This document shows, piece after piece, positions 41,143-50,860 of a stretch of DNA of 64,000 nt (the stretch's first letter is position 1; every line of letters begins with the position of its first letter). The stretch covers positions 930,001-994,000 of the forward strand of contig CANMMP010000001.1 in NCBI GenBank assembly GCA_947499125.1. Direction: 5' to 3'. The stretch comes from an uncultured Pontibacter sp. GTDB taxonomy: Bacteria; Bacteroidota; Bacteroidia; Cytophagales; Hymenobacteraceae. A model generated the notes under the pieces. The model saw only the letters and a program-made list of their open reading frames with translations. It ran no database searches and was not told where the DNA came from. The position numbers and the translations under genes were made by a program.

Positions 41143-41190
41143 CGGCCAGAGGCCAAAGCATAGCTCACACTCGCGGGACGCGAGCGAGGA
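41143..41190 (-). repeat. Right ~48-bp inverted repeat of the RAYT2 unit
   Basis: Reverse complement reads tcctcgCTCGCGtccCGCGAGtgtgagctatgctttGGCCtctGGCCg. Confidence 0.92.
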
Positions 41191-41192
41191 TA

Positions 41193-41236
41193 AACTATAA
41201 AGTCCGGCCAGGTACTTTTGGCCGGGCTTTATAGTT
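41193..41236. terminator. Terminator-like hairpin with AACTATA/TATAGTT stem ends
   Basis: AACTATAAAGtCCGGCC...GGCCGGgCTTTATAGTT. Confidence 0.75.
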
Positions 41237-41375
41237 GCTGCTATTTTGTAAAACATTATAGTTCTGCTATATTAATGGTATAAACGAATTACGAAGTAAA
41301 GTAATTTCGCATATAGTGCAGATAAGCGTATGTTTTCGTTTATACAGTAGTTGTAGGCAATTTAAACTATAAGTT

Positions 41376-42083
41376 ATGAAACAAATAAATTGGTTGTTGC
41401 TCTTGTTTTTTGTCTTTCTATCACTTGCTTCAGGATGTGTAAAGAAAGAAGATGACTTGATTGGTCCCACTTGCCAAAACTGTACGGTAATAAAAGGGCG
41501 ACTTACTTCTGGTGATGGAACAATTCCTGTTGCGAATGCTAAAATCACCACAAACTGGGTAAACACCATTTACCTTCAGGGCGGCACCGTCAGAAAGAAA
41601 GCGGTCTCAACTACTGATTCTAAAGGGTACTATGAGTTAAAGTTTCAAATTCGAGATGACGAGAAAGGAGAAGGCTATTTCGAGACGGAAATTCTCCCTC
41701 CTTCAGTAGAATACCTTTCCTGTTCCAATAGCGGTCACAGTTTCGCTTTTTTTGGATTGGAAAAAGACACAACCATAACAGTTAATTATTTTATACCTAA
41801 AAGAGCATTTGTTGAAGTGCGCTTAACTAATCAAAGTCAAATAAAGGCTTCTGATTACTTTGCAAGCTCATTTGATTCAAAGATGGGGATAGACGGAAAA
41901 CAATCCTGTGGACCAGTCATAACTTGGAGCAGTGGGCTACCCTCCAATCCTGTTCTTGAAGTAGCTGCTGGTCAGCCTGTCATTATCACGACACACAAAA
42001 CAAAGAATGGGGTTAAAACTACAACCTATGACACTTTAAACCTTTCAGATGGTCAAAAAGCTGTTTATAATGCAGAGTTCTAA
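41376..42083 (+). CDS. Lipoprotein, unknown
   Basis: FLSLASGC lipobox. Confidence 0.75.
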   Translation: MKQINWLLLLFFVFLSLASGCVKKEDDLIGPTCQNCTVIKGRLTSGDGTIPVANAKITTNWVNTIYLQGGTVRKKAVSTTDSKGYYELKFQIRDDEKGEGYFETEILPPSVEYLSCSNSGHSFAFFGLEKDTTITVNYFIPKRAFVEVRLTNQSQIKASDYFASSFDSKMGIDGKQSCGPVITWSSGLPSNPVLEVAAGQPVIITTHKTKNGVKTTTYDTLNLSDGQKAVYNAEF

Positions 42084-42167
42084 ATAAAACTACCTACAAC
42101 AACAGCTAAAAAGCATTAAAACGCCTTTTAGCCCAGCCGTTAAATATCAGGCATATAATAACATCGA

Positions 42168-42524
42168 ATGACTTTTGAGAACCCTATCGTTTTAATCACG
42201 CTGATAACGGGAGTATTATTTATAGTTGCAGGGCTTATCCTATTAAAGTTTCCGCCCAAAAGCATTAATGAACTCTATGGGTATAGGACGTCAGGTTCTA
42301 TGAAGAATCAGGAAAGATGGGATTTTGCACAAAAGTACTCGGCGAAAGAAATGATCAAGTTCGGAGGAGTTCTATTACTCTTCTCAATTCCCGGCCACTT
42401 TTTTGAACTACCTAAAAGCATCTCTGTGATAATCGGTGTAGGGCTTCTTTTATTAGTTGTTGCAGGCTTAATTTATAGCGTTGAGGAAGCAATTAAAAGA
42501 AGGTTTAACTCCACCAATATATAA
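42168..42524 (+). CDS. SdpI-family membrane protein
   Basis: FPPKSINELYGYRTSGSMKNQERWDFAQKYSAK. Confidence 0.88.
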   Translation: MTFENPIVLITLITGVLFIVAGLILLKFPPKSINELYGYRTSGSMKNQERWDFAQKYSAKEMIKFGGVLLLFSIPGHFFELPKSISVIIGVGLLLLVVAGLIYSVEEAIKRRFNSTNI

Positions 42525-42624
42525 AGCCGCCGATAAATGGATGCTGTATAACTTTAAGTTCGACGAGAATTTTGATGACGAACTTGAGGAAATTATGAAG
42601 TTGGAGTACCTGACAGGCAAATAA
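42484..42624 (+). pseudogene. Possible 3' gene remnant ...LTPPIYKAADKWMLYNFKFDENFDDELEEIMKLEYLTGK*
   Basis: Stop-free, protein-like reading frame with no start, overlapping the SdpI 3' end in another frame. Confidence 0.35.
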
Positions 42625-42779
42625 TACAGGTAAGTATAAACTAAAAGCAGGCTCAAAAACTGCACTATACCAATACCTAGTTTCCCTGAAACCTGCCTTA
42701 CAAAAGTATAAAGGCTTAAATTGTAAACATTATATATCATTTACGTTAGATAGGGTCGAGATTATATTCTTGATTAACT

Positions 42780-44372
42780 ATGAAACTGATATATAAGCAC
42801 ACAATTTGGGTGCTGCTACTTATACTTTTTGCAGGTTGTGCCCGCAAAAACTTCTACGCCGACACCCCGGTAACCGACTCTTCTGTTTACAAGCAGCTGC
42901 AAACCGAGCCGCAAGCTGTTGATAGCGTAACCATACAAGCTGGCAAACACTATAAGCGTGGCTGGCTGCACCGTTTATTCTGGGGCAAACACTATCGCCC
43001 TGTGTGGCTTGCCGAAGTTACAGTTCCTGTGTTCGAGATGGACAGCCTGAAGGGGGGCCTTAAATTCGAGAAACTCGGCGGCGGTTTTCAGACCACCAGC
43101 ATGACCCTTTCGGATAGCACCGGCTTTACGTATGCCCTGCGCTCCCTCGATAAAGACCCTGTACTGGTTGTACCTAAGCCACTCCGCAAAACTTTTGTAG
43201 CTAATATACTCCGCGACCAGACCACCGCCATGAACCCATATGGTGCGCTCGCGGTGCCGTCTCTCGCCGAGGCTGCCGGTATTCCGCACTCAACCCCGAA
43301 GCTATACTATGTGCGCCCTAACGACACTGCCTTTGGCGAAAATGCCGAGCTGTTCAGCAACAAAGTATTTATGCTGGAAGAGAAATTTGACGGTAAAAAC
43401 ACGTTGACTCCTGCCCTCGGCGATGCCGTGGATATTTCGGGTTCCGGTAAAATGCTGCGCAACAGGTTCGAGGAAGATGACCATTTTATAGATCAGCAAA
43501 CGTTTGCCAAAGCCCGCCTCCTGGACCTGCTCATACATGACTGGGACCGCCACGAGGGCCAATGGGAATGGGCTGAATACGAAAAGAACAACAACAAAAT
43601 ATACCGCCCTATACCAAAAGACCGCGACCAGGTATTCTACCGTTTCCAGGATGGCATTTTCCCCTGGATATTTAGCCGCAACTGGGCCATCCGTAAGTTC
43701 GAATCTTTTGATGATGAACTGAAAGATGTGTACGCCCTCACCATGAATGCCGAGTTCCTGGATAGAAGAGCTCTGGGCCAGGTTACCCGCGAGCAGTTCG
43801 ACTCGTTAGCTATAGTGCTGCAAAATAACATTACCGACAACGTTATTAACGAAGCCGTGCGCAGTTTCCCGGAACAGGTTTACCAACTGGAAGGCGAAAC
43901 CACGGCACGCAAACTACGCAGTCGCCGCGACCAGTTACGCAAAGCCGCCGCCGAGTTTTATGAGATTCTGGCAGAAGAACCGCTTGTGATCGGAACGGAT
44001 GAGGAAGATGAGTTTAAAGTTAACCGCCTGAACGATAACGAGACCGAAGTTATAGTAACCCGGAAATCAGATGACGCTGTTATATTCAGGAGAACTTATT
44101 ATCGCTCCGAAACAAAAGTTATTACCCTGCATGGCCTTGATAACGACGATGAATTTGAAGTTAGCGGCGAAGTAGATAAAGGTATAAAAGTGGTTATAGT
44201 GGGTGGCCTCGGCGAAGACGAAATAAAAGACAAGTCGCGGGTGAAAGGCTGGAGCAAAAAAACCTGGGTGTACGACACCAAACGTGGCACCGAGCTCGAA
44301 GGCAGCAAAGAAACCAAAGACAAAACCACCCACGACATAAGAGTACACGCCTTCGATCGTGAAGGCTTTTGA
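42780..44372 (+). CDS. Large lipoprotein with kinase-like DRH signature (copy 1)
   Basis: Lipobox LFAGC; LLDLLIHDWDRHEGQWEW...YRPIPKDRDQVF. Confidence 0.8.
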   Translation: MKLIYKHTIWVLLLILFAGCARKNFYADTPVTDSSVYKQLQTEPQAVDSVTIQAGKHYKRGWLHRLFWGKHYRPVWLAEVTVPVFEMDSLKGGLKFEKLGGGFQTTSMTLSDSTGFTYALRSLDKDPVLVVPKPLRKTFVANILRDQTTAMNPYGALAVPSLAEAAGIPHSTPKLYYVRPNDTAFGENAELFSNKVFMLEEKFDGKNTLTPALGDAVDISGSGKMLRNRFEEDDHFIDQQTFAKARLLDLLIHDWDRHEGQWEWAEYEKNNNKIYRPIPKDRDQVFYRFQDGIFPWIFSRNWAIRKFESFDDELKDVYALTMNAEFLDRRALGQVTREQFDSLAIVLQNNITDNVINEAVRSFPEQVYQLEGETTARKLRSRRDQLRKAAAEFYEILAEEPLVIGTDEEDEFKVNRLNDNETEVIVTRKSDDAVIFRRTYYRSETKVITLHGLDNDDEFEVSGEVDKGIKVVIVGGLGEDEIKDKSRVKGWSKKTWVYDTKRGTELEGSKETKDKTTHDIRVHAFDREGF

Positions 44373-46038
44373 TCAGATCGTGAAAACAGCACCTACATAT
44401 ACACAGCAGCCGGCTAAGATACAGTCGCTGTTGGCATCGCTTACTTTTATACTTTTGTTGGTGCTGCAGGCTGCCTGTACGCGCTATCCGCATACTATAA
44501 AACAAGTGCCGGATGCCCCTGCCCAACATGCCACTATAAAAACCTATACCGATAGCACCATTACGCTACCGGTTGGGGCACATTACGACCGGGGCACACT
44601 CCACACCTTACTGTATGGCAAGCACTACCGCCCTGCCTGGATCACGCCAGTACCCATTAAGGTGCTGGACCTGGGCACTGCCTATGGCGGGCTTACACCT
44701 ATTAAAATGGGAGGCAGTCGCCAGACTATAAGCCTGCGCGCTTACACCCCGGATAGTATAGAGTACGTGTTGCGTTCTGTTGATAAAGAGCCGGCCGGAG
44801 CCTTGTCGCCCAGGTACCAGAAAAGCTATATTGCCAACATAGCCCGCGATGCCACTTCAGCTACTCACCCGTTTGCGGCGCTGGTTTTACCGGATATGGC
44901 CCAAGCCATTGGTATTTACCATACTAACCCGGAACTGGTGTACGTGCCCCACGACCCTCGCCTGGGCGAATACCTGGATAAGATAGGTGGAACGGTAGTG
45001 TTGATGGAACGCCGCCCCGATGGTAACCAGAGCGACAACCCCGATATGGGCAATGCCGAAAAAGTAAAAAGTACCCGCTCCATGCTAACAGAGCGGCTCT
45101 CGGATAACGATACGAAGGTGGATGCCCGCAATTACCTCAGAGCCCGTTTATTTGATATGCTGATAGGCGACTGGAGCCGACACGAAGACAACTGGCGCTG
45201 GGCCGAACTGGAACCCGAAGAAGATGCCTACCTGTATCGCCCCGTGCCTCGCGACCGCGATAACGTGTTCTATAAACTACACGATGCGCCTATTCCTTGG
45301 ATAACAAGATGGCTAAAGTTTAAGCCGCACTTCCGGACATATCGCAAAAATGTAGGTAACCTCGAAAAGCTGAACTATAACGCGCGCCATTTAGATGCGC
45401 TTATACTTTCGGAACTGGAGCAACAGGATTGGATCGAAATTGCAGATAGCGTAAAAGCAGCATTAACCGACCAGGTCATTGAAGAAGCTTTCAGGAAAAT
45501 GCCTGACACGATCCATCGTTTGACCGCCGAGCCCATTATTAATAAGCTAAAATACCACCGGGATCATGTACAGCAAATGGCACAGGACTATTTTGCTATA
45601 CTTGCTAAACAGGCGATTGTGGTTGGCTCTGATAAACACGAACGGTTTATAGTTAATGTACTTAGCCCTACCTCGGTACAGGTGCAGGTATTTAAAACAA
45701 ATAAGCAGGACGAAATAAAAGAACTACTGTTTGAGCGCACTTACCATAAAAACCAGACAAAAGAACTATTACTCTATGGTTTGGCAGGCAAGGACCATTT
45801 TATACTTACCGGTGATCAAAAGCCAGGTATAAAGATAAGTATAATGGGAGGTGATGGCGAAGACACGTACACAGCAGAGAACAGATCTAAAAGCACAAGC
45901 AGCCGCATCTGCATCACTGACAGCACCTACGGCAATGAGTTTGAAGTTGGCGATCGGGCAAAAGTAATCCACAACGACGACCTCCGGGCCAAAGAGTTTT
46001 CCGGTGCCGGCTGGCTCCTCCACTTCTACCTCGACTAA
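44359..46038 (+). CDS. Large lipoprotein with kinase-like DRH signature (copy 2)
   Basis: Lipobox LQAAC; LFDMLIGDWSRHEDNWRW...YRPVPRDRDNVF; paralogous to the upstream gene; GTG start overlaps its 3' end. Confidence 0.8.
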   Translation: MKAFDQIVKTAPTYTQQPAKIQSLLASLTFILLLVLQAACTRYPHTIKQVPDAPAQHATIKTYTDSTITLPVGAHYDRGTLHTLLYGKHYRPAWITPVPIKVLDLGTAYGGLTPIKMGGSRQTISLRAYTPDSIEYVLRSVDKEPAGALSPRYQKSYIANIARDATSATHPFAALVLPDMAQAIGIYHTNPELVYVPHDPRLGEYLDKIGGTVVLMERRPDGNQSDNPDMGNAEKVKSTRSMLTERLSDNDTKVDARNYLRARLFDMLIGDWSRHEDNWRWAELEPEEDAYLYRPVPRDRDNVFYKLHDAPIPWITRWLKFKPHFRTYRKNVGNLEKLNYNARHLDALILSELEQQDWIEIADSVKAALTDQVIEEAFRKMPDTIHRLTAEPIINKLKYHRDHVQQMAQDYFAILAKQAIVVGSDKHERFIVNVLSPTSVQVQVFKTNKQDEIKELLFERTYHKNQTKELLLYGLAGKDHFILTGDQKPGIKISIMGGDGEDTYTAENRSKSTSSRICITDSTYGNEFEVGDRAKVIHNDDLRAKEFSGAGWLLHFYLD

Positions 46039-46136
46039 GAATCTTACCGGTTTATACATTGGTTTTATAAGTATAAACTTGTTTAAGATCTATAGTTTCT
46101 GAAGTATAAAAAAGAGCTATAGTAGGTGTTATCACC

Positions 46137-46196
46137 AACTATAAAATAAAAGCGGGCAGCACCTTTTCAGATGCTGCCCGCTTTTATTTTATAGTT
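46137..46196. terminator. Bidirectional terminator, 24-bp perfect stem
   Basis: AACTATAAAATAAAAGCGGGCAGC-12 nt-GCTGCCCGCTTTTATTTTATAGTT between convergent genes. Confidence 0.92.
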
Positions 46197-46204
46197 CAGG
46201 TATA

Positions 46205-46453
46205 TTATCTGGTCTTCTTATTCGTATTCTGGCCACTATCGCTTCCGCTGCGGTTGTTATGGTCTTTTGCGTTTTTAGCGCCCTGGCCCTGCTGCTGACT
46301 GGCAGTAGCTTTTGTTCCGTTTTTTCCCAGGTCTACAGCGCCTTTATAGTTTGCTTCGTTCGAGATCTCATGCTTTTGCTTTGTAGCAGGCACTCTGCCT
46401 TCGGGGTTTTTACGCTGTTGTTGCTTATTAATATCTTCCTGTGGGTTTTTCAT
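46205..46453 (-). CDS. Small low-complexity hydrophilic protein
   Basis: 82-aa Gln/Lys/Asn-rich ORF. Confidence 0.55.
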   Translation of the reverse strand: MKNPQEDINKQQQRKNPEGRVPATKQKHEISNEANYKGAVDLGKNGTKATASQQQGQGAKNAKDHNNRSGSDSGQNTNKKTR

Positions 46454-46479
46454 AGCTTACATGTATAAATGTTAAATAA

Positions 46480-46515
46480 AAAAGGTGCCCGTTGTTGTAA
46501 CAGGCACCTTTTAAA
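46480..46515 (-). terminator. Rho-independent terminator
   Basis: AAAAAAGGTGCC...GGCACCTTTT 3' of the SDR gene. Confidence 0.8.
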
Positions 46516-46552
46516 GTACGGTTTAACCCATGCCGGGTTTATACTTTCGTGT

Positions 46553-47308
46553 TTATACCTTCTTATTCAGTACTGTAGATGATGCCTGCGCAGCCGGAAG
46601 TATAAGTACTTCAGCGAGGTTTACGTGGGCCGGTCTGCTAACTATAAACGCTATCAGGTCAGCAATATCTTCTGCTAATAGCGGCTGGTAACCCTGATAA
46701 ACGCCGGCGGCACGCTCCTTGTCGCCTTTAAATCGCACCTCCGAAAATTCTGTCTCCACAAGCCCCGGGTTCACTTCCGATACTTTTATACCAGTCTCTA
46801 TCAGGTCGATGCGCATGGCTTTTGAGAGGGCATCCACAGCAAATTTTGAGGCACAGTAAACATTCCCGTTCGCATACACTTCCTTGCCAGCTATTGAGCC
46901 TATATTGATAATGTGGCCACTACCCTGCTTTTGCATAAGTGGAATAACTGCGTGGCTTACATACAGCAGGCCCTTTACATTTATATCCAGCATGGCATCC
47001 CAATCCTGCAGCGAGCCTTCCTGTATGGGTGCCAGCCCGTGAGCGTTACCGGCATTGTTTACCAGCACATCAATTTGCTGCCACTCAGCAGGCAACGAAG
47101 CAATAGCATATTGTACTGCTTCCTTATCGCGTACATCAAACAAAAGCGGCATTACGTTAGTAGTACCACCCAGTTCCTGCTGCAGTTCTTCGAGGCGCTC
47201 TTTGCGGCGGCCTGCAACTATAATACGGTAACCTTGTTTTGCCAGTGCAACAGCTGTGGCACGGCCTATACCAGACGATGCCCCGGTAACAAGTGCTGTT
47301 TTTGCCAT
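46553..47308 (-). CDS. SDR-family oxidoreductase
   Basis: ALVTGASSGIGRATA, NNAGNAHG, YCASKFAVDAL. Confidence 0.96.
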   Translation of the reverse strand: MAKTALVTGASSGIGRATAVALAKQGYRIIVAGRRKERLEELQQELGGTTNVMPLLFDVRDKEAVQYAIASLPAEWQQIDVLVNNAGNAHGLAPIQEGSLQDWDAMLDINVKGLLYVSHAVIPLMQKQGSGHIINIGSIAGKEVYANGNVYCASKFAVDALSKAMRIDLIETGIKVSEVNPGLVETEFSEVRFKGDKERAAGVYQGYQPLLAEDIADLIAFIVSRPAHVNLAEVLILPAAQASSTVLNKKV

Positions 47309-47318
47309 AGTTTATACT

Positions 47319-48092
47319 TTATTCGAAAAAGAGGATGAGCGAAATATTATGGTTTGTCTGCTTTTGTATGTAGCGGCTATACTGGCTGCCCGTAAGTTTG
47401 TGCTGGTTTATAAGGCCATGCGAAAAACGGATCTCGGGAGCAAACTTAAAGAACGGGTAAAACATATCTACGCCAAAGCCATACTCCAGCGCCAGGTCAA
47501 ATTTCTCTATAGCCAGGCCCAGGTCGGGGTTCTCGTCGCTTTTACCGCTACCCAGGTCTATGCCCGGCTTAACGCCTGCAACCAGGTACATACGCGTATT
47601 AGTGCGTCGCTTGGCTCTATACTTAAGCAACACGGGTAACTCCACCATAGTATTGCTTATGGTCTTATCTACGGTCTGTATCTCCCCTGATTCCTGGGGC
47701 ATGTTTGTAAACTCGATCTTACGGCTGTAGAATCCTACACCAGGTACAAAGCGGGCATCCAGGTAATCGGCAAGGCGAACATTAAGTACCAGGCCTGTAT
47801 AAAACCCAGGGCTGAACTTTGCATTAACGTGCGTTGCATCGGCACCACCCGTGGCGCTGGCAGCCAACTGGTCGGCATATTCCTGCGAGTGCTGTATGTT
47901 ATACCGTGTTAGCGGAGCCGCCAGGTAAAAGCCGTAATGTATCAGTTTATCGTCGTAGCCAGGTTTGTTAAGGGTGTTTATTTTTTTCTGGGCCTGTGCT
48001 GCCGGGGCAACTATAAGTATAGCCAGTAAAGCGAACAGGCTTATTTTCGACCGGTGTATATAGAGCTTATGCCAAATGTTAGTGAATGCCAT
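47319..48092 (-). CDS. porT: PorT-like outer membrane protein (type IX secretion)
   Basis: Beta-barrel-like; directly downstream of menG/ubiE as in many Bacteroidetes. Confidence 0.75.
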   Translation of the reverse strand: MAFTNIWHKLYIHRSKISLFALLAILIVAPAAQAQKKINTLNKPGYDDKLIHYGFYLAAPLTRYNIQHSQEYADQLAASATGGADATHVNAKFSPGFYTGLVLNVRLADYLDARFVPGVGFYSRKIEFTNMPQESGEIQTVDKTISNTMVELPVLLKYRAKRRTNTRMYLVAGVKPGIDLGSGKSDENPDLGLAIEKFDLALEYGFGVDMFYPFFKFAPEIRFSHGLINQHKLTGSQYSRYIQKQTNHNISLILFFE

Positions 48093-48763
48093 TGTGTAGT
48101 TTTAAAACCAACTTTTTCGTAGATGTCCAGGAATGCGCGCCCGTCCGGGAAAGCCTGCACCGACTCGGGCAGGTAAGTATAAGCGGCATTGTCCTTAGAA
48201 ACGATCTTACCTATAAGTGGTAGTATATTTCGGGAGTAAAAATGATATAATTGTTTCATGGGGAAGCTGCGCGGGTTACTGAACTCCAGCACCACAGCCA
48301 TTCCTCCGGGCTTAAGTACGCGGTGCATCTCTGCAAGTCCTTTCTCCAGGTTCTCGAAGTTGCGCACCCCAAAAGCTACGGTAATTGCATCAAAGGAGTT
48401 ATCCTCGAACGGCAGATTTTCAGAATCGCCATACAAAAGCTCTATCTTATCTGTAAGTCCTTTCTTTACCAGCTTCTCACGGCCAACGGCCAGCATCCCC
48501 TCCGAAATATCCACACCGGTTATCTTGTCCGGGTTCAGGCGCAGGGTTTCTATAGCAAAGTCGGCGGTGCCGGTAGCAATATCCAGTACCTGTTTAGGCT
48601 TAACAGGGGCCAATAAGCTAACAGCTTTTTTACGCCATATAATATCGATACCAGCGCTCAGGAAGTGATTCAGGAAATCGTATTTGCCGGCAATGTTGTT
48701 AAACATCTTTGCCACCTGCGATTTCTTGTTGTCGTCTTCGTTCTTATAAGGTACTACTGCCAT
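48041..48763 (-). CDS. menG: Demethylmenaquinone methyltransferase
   Basis: [39 protein letters not shown]. Confidence 0.96.
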   Translation of the reverse strand: MAVVPYKNEDDNKKSQVAKMFNNIAGKYDFLNHFLSAGIDIIWRKKAVSLLAPVKPKQVLDIATGTADFAIETLRLNPDKITGVDISEGMLAVGREKLVKKGLTDKIELLYGDSENLPFEDNSFDAITVAFGVRNFENLEKGLAEMHRVLKPGGMAVVLEFSNPRSFPMKQLYHFYSRNILPLIGKIVSKDNAAYTYLPESVQAFPDGRAFLDIYEKVGFKTTQWHSLTFGISSIYTGRK

Positions 48764-48827
48764 AGTTGCAATTAAAAATTAATAAGGCAAAAATACGCTA
48801 CCTATACTTATAATACACGGTTTATAT

Positions 48828-48870
48828 AAAAAAACAGGCCGGGCAAATACCCGGCCTGTTTTTTTATAGT
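48828..48870 (-). terminator. Rho-independent terminator
   Basis: TATAAAAAAACAGGCCGGG...CCCGGCCTGTTTTTTTATA 3' of the PorE-like gene. Confidence 0.8.
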
Positions 48871-48904
48871 TAGTAAGGCTTGCATTAAGCCCTGCTTATA
48901 CTTG

Positions 48905-50860
48905 TTACTGAGCTTCGTTCTGGTCAGCTCTTTCAAGCACCTTAAACTCTGTTCTTCTGTTCAGCTGCATGTTCTCTGCAGATGTGTTCGGAACAGCTGG
49001 TCTGCGTTCGCCGTAGCTTACCGTTACCATACGCTTAGCTGAGATGCCTTTGCTTACTAAGTAATCGAAAGCGGCATCGGCGCGGTTGGTACCAAGTGTC
49101 ATGTTGTACGCATCGCTTGCACGAGAGTCAGCATGACCTTCGATGCTGATGTTAACCATAGGGTTAGCTTTCATGTACTCTGCAATTCTATCCAGTTCGT
49201 TGATCGATTCCGGACGCAGGTTGTACTCATCTGTATCGAAGTAAACCGGGTTAACAGCCATCAGACCGGCACGGGCAGCAGTAGTATCTACATAATCAAT
49301 ATAGAAGTTCTGCGTAATGGTAGTCGTGTCGTTCAGGGTCATTGGCACTTCCAGTTCTTCAGTAGTTATCAGCTTACCATCTTTTGAAAGCTGAACCTGG
49401 AAATTACGTCCTGAAAGTACATCTACCTGGTAAGTTGCAGAATCCGGACGGGTAACATCGCGGTAAGAGATCGGGCGCTTATCTGCCTGCAGACCGTTAA
49501 AGATCAGCTCTACACCTGGTATGGCAAGGCTGTCAACTTTAGAGAATACCTGGCCTTTTACACGCACGTTACGGATGTAGTTGATCGTATAGATATCTTT
49601 CTCACCGTAACCGCCAATTCTGTAAGACGAAAGGTAAGCATAGCTTCCATCCGGGCTCAGACGATAGTAAGTGTCATCGTCAGGAGTGTTAACCGGTGCA
49701 CCCATGTTAACTGGCTTAGCCCATCTTCTGGCAACTGAGTCGTACTTAGAAGCGAAGATATCGTAACCACCCATGGTGTTATGGCCGGTAGATGCAAAGT
49801 ATAAAGTTCCGTTGTGCTCCGAGTAGTAAGGGCTGTCATCATCAAATGGAGTGTTGATGGTAGTACCTATCGATTTAGGCGCTCCCCATGAACCATCAGA
49901 CTGGCGCTGCGATACAAAAATATCAAGGTCGCCGTACTCTGAGTAAGCACTTGATGAGAAGAACAGTCTCTGTCCGTCTTTTGTAATGTAAGCATCAGAC
50001 TCGTAATGCTTCGTATTAATGTTATCGCCGATGCTTTTTGGAGCACCCCACGAACCGTCAGACTGGCGCTCAGCTACCATAATATCGCCGTTGTTATCGG
50101 CACGGTAAAGCAACAGTTTTGTATCGTTGTCAAATAACTGGATAGAAGCATCGTGACCAGGACCATTCAGTTGGCCAGGTACACGCTGGGTCGGAGACCA
50201 CTCGTCTTCGCCAGTTCTGGTTGATTCGAAAATATCTTCGTAGTACTCGCCATCGCGTGCAGGTGTACCACCTGTAGCTTCAGAGCTGCGCGAAGTATAC
50301 AGCAGGTAGTTATCATCAGAAGAGATAACCGGGCTGTGCTCCGAGTAAGCCGAGTTAACTATACCACCCAGGTTTTTAACAAAAACATCTTTCGGGTTAG
50401 CTACCTCACGCTGCGCGTTTCGTGCATGCTGAATCAGCATAGCCAGTTCTTCGCGGCGCTCTTCGTCGCGGCGGCGCAGGTTTTTCTGTGCCTCCTGGTA
50501 ATGCTCAATAGCACTATCAAAACGGTAGTTAATGTGGTCAGCGCGACCTAACCAGTATTCCAGGTCACGGTCAACGTTTGGCTTGATCTGCTGTGCGCGA
50601 TACAGGTAGTCAGCAGCTTTTTCCTTATCAAAGGTCATGTAGCTGATACCGGCGTAGTATAATGCATCGGCATTATCCGGATCGTTGGCCAGCGCCTGCT
50701 CATAAAACTCAACGGCAGATCTATAGTTTTCTTTGGCGAAGAGCTTGTTTCCACTTCTTATCAGCTTTCTGTTGCTTTGTGCCGAAGCCGAAGCTGCCAG
50801 CAATAAGAACACCACTAACAGCATGGAAAATCGTGAAAACGATTTGGCTAATTGATTCAT
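48905..50860 (-). CDS. PorE-like protein: TPR, PD40/WD40 propeller, carboxypeptidase-regulatory-like domain, OmpA C-terminus
   Basis: TPR repeats, FFSSSAYSEYGDLDIFVSQR repeats, ISIEGHADSRASDAYNMTLGTNRADAAFDYLV. Confidence 0.85.
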   Translation of the reverse strand: MNQLAKSFSRFSMLLVVFLLLAASASAQSNRKLIRSGNKLFAKENYRSAVEFYEQALANDPDNADALYYAGISYMTFDKEKAADYLYRAQQIKPNVDRDLEYWLGRADHINYRFDSAIEHYQEAQKNLRRRDEERREELAMLIQHARNAQREVANPKDVFVKNLGGIVNSAYSEHSPVISSDDNYLLYTSRSSEATGGTPARDGEYYEDIFESTRTGEDEWSPTQRVPGQLNGPGHDASIQLFDNDTKLLLYRADNNGDIMVAERQSDGSWGAPKSIGDNINTKHYESDAYITKDGQRLFFSSSAYSEYGDLDIFVSQRQSDGSWGAPKSIGTTINTPFDDDSPYYSEHNGTLYFASTGHNTMGGYDIFASKYDSVARRWAKPVNMGAPVNTPDDDTYYRLSPDGSYAYLSSYRIGGYGEKDIYTINYIRNVRVKGQVFSKVDSLAIPGVELIFNGLQADKRPISYRDVTRPDSATYQVDVLSGRNFQVQLSKDGKLITTEELEVPMTLNDTTTITQNFYIDYVDTTAARAGLMAVNPVYFDTDEYNLRPESINELDRIAEYMKANPMVNISIEGHADSRASDAYNMTLGTNRADAAFDYLVSKGISAKRMVTVSYGERRPAVPNTSAENMQLNRRTEFKVLERADQNEAQ

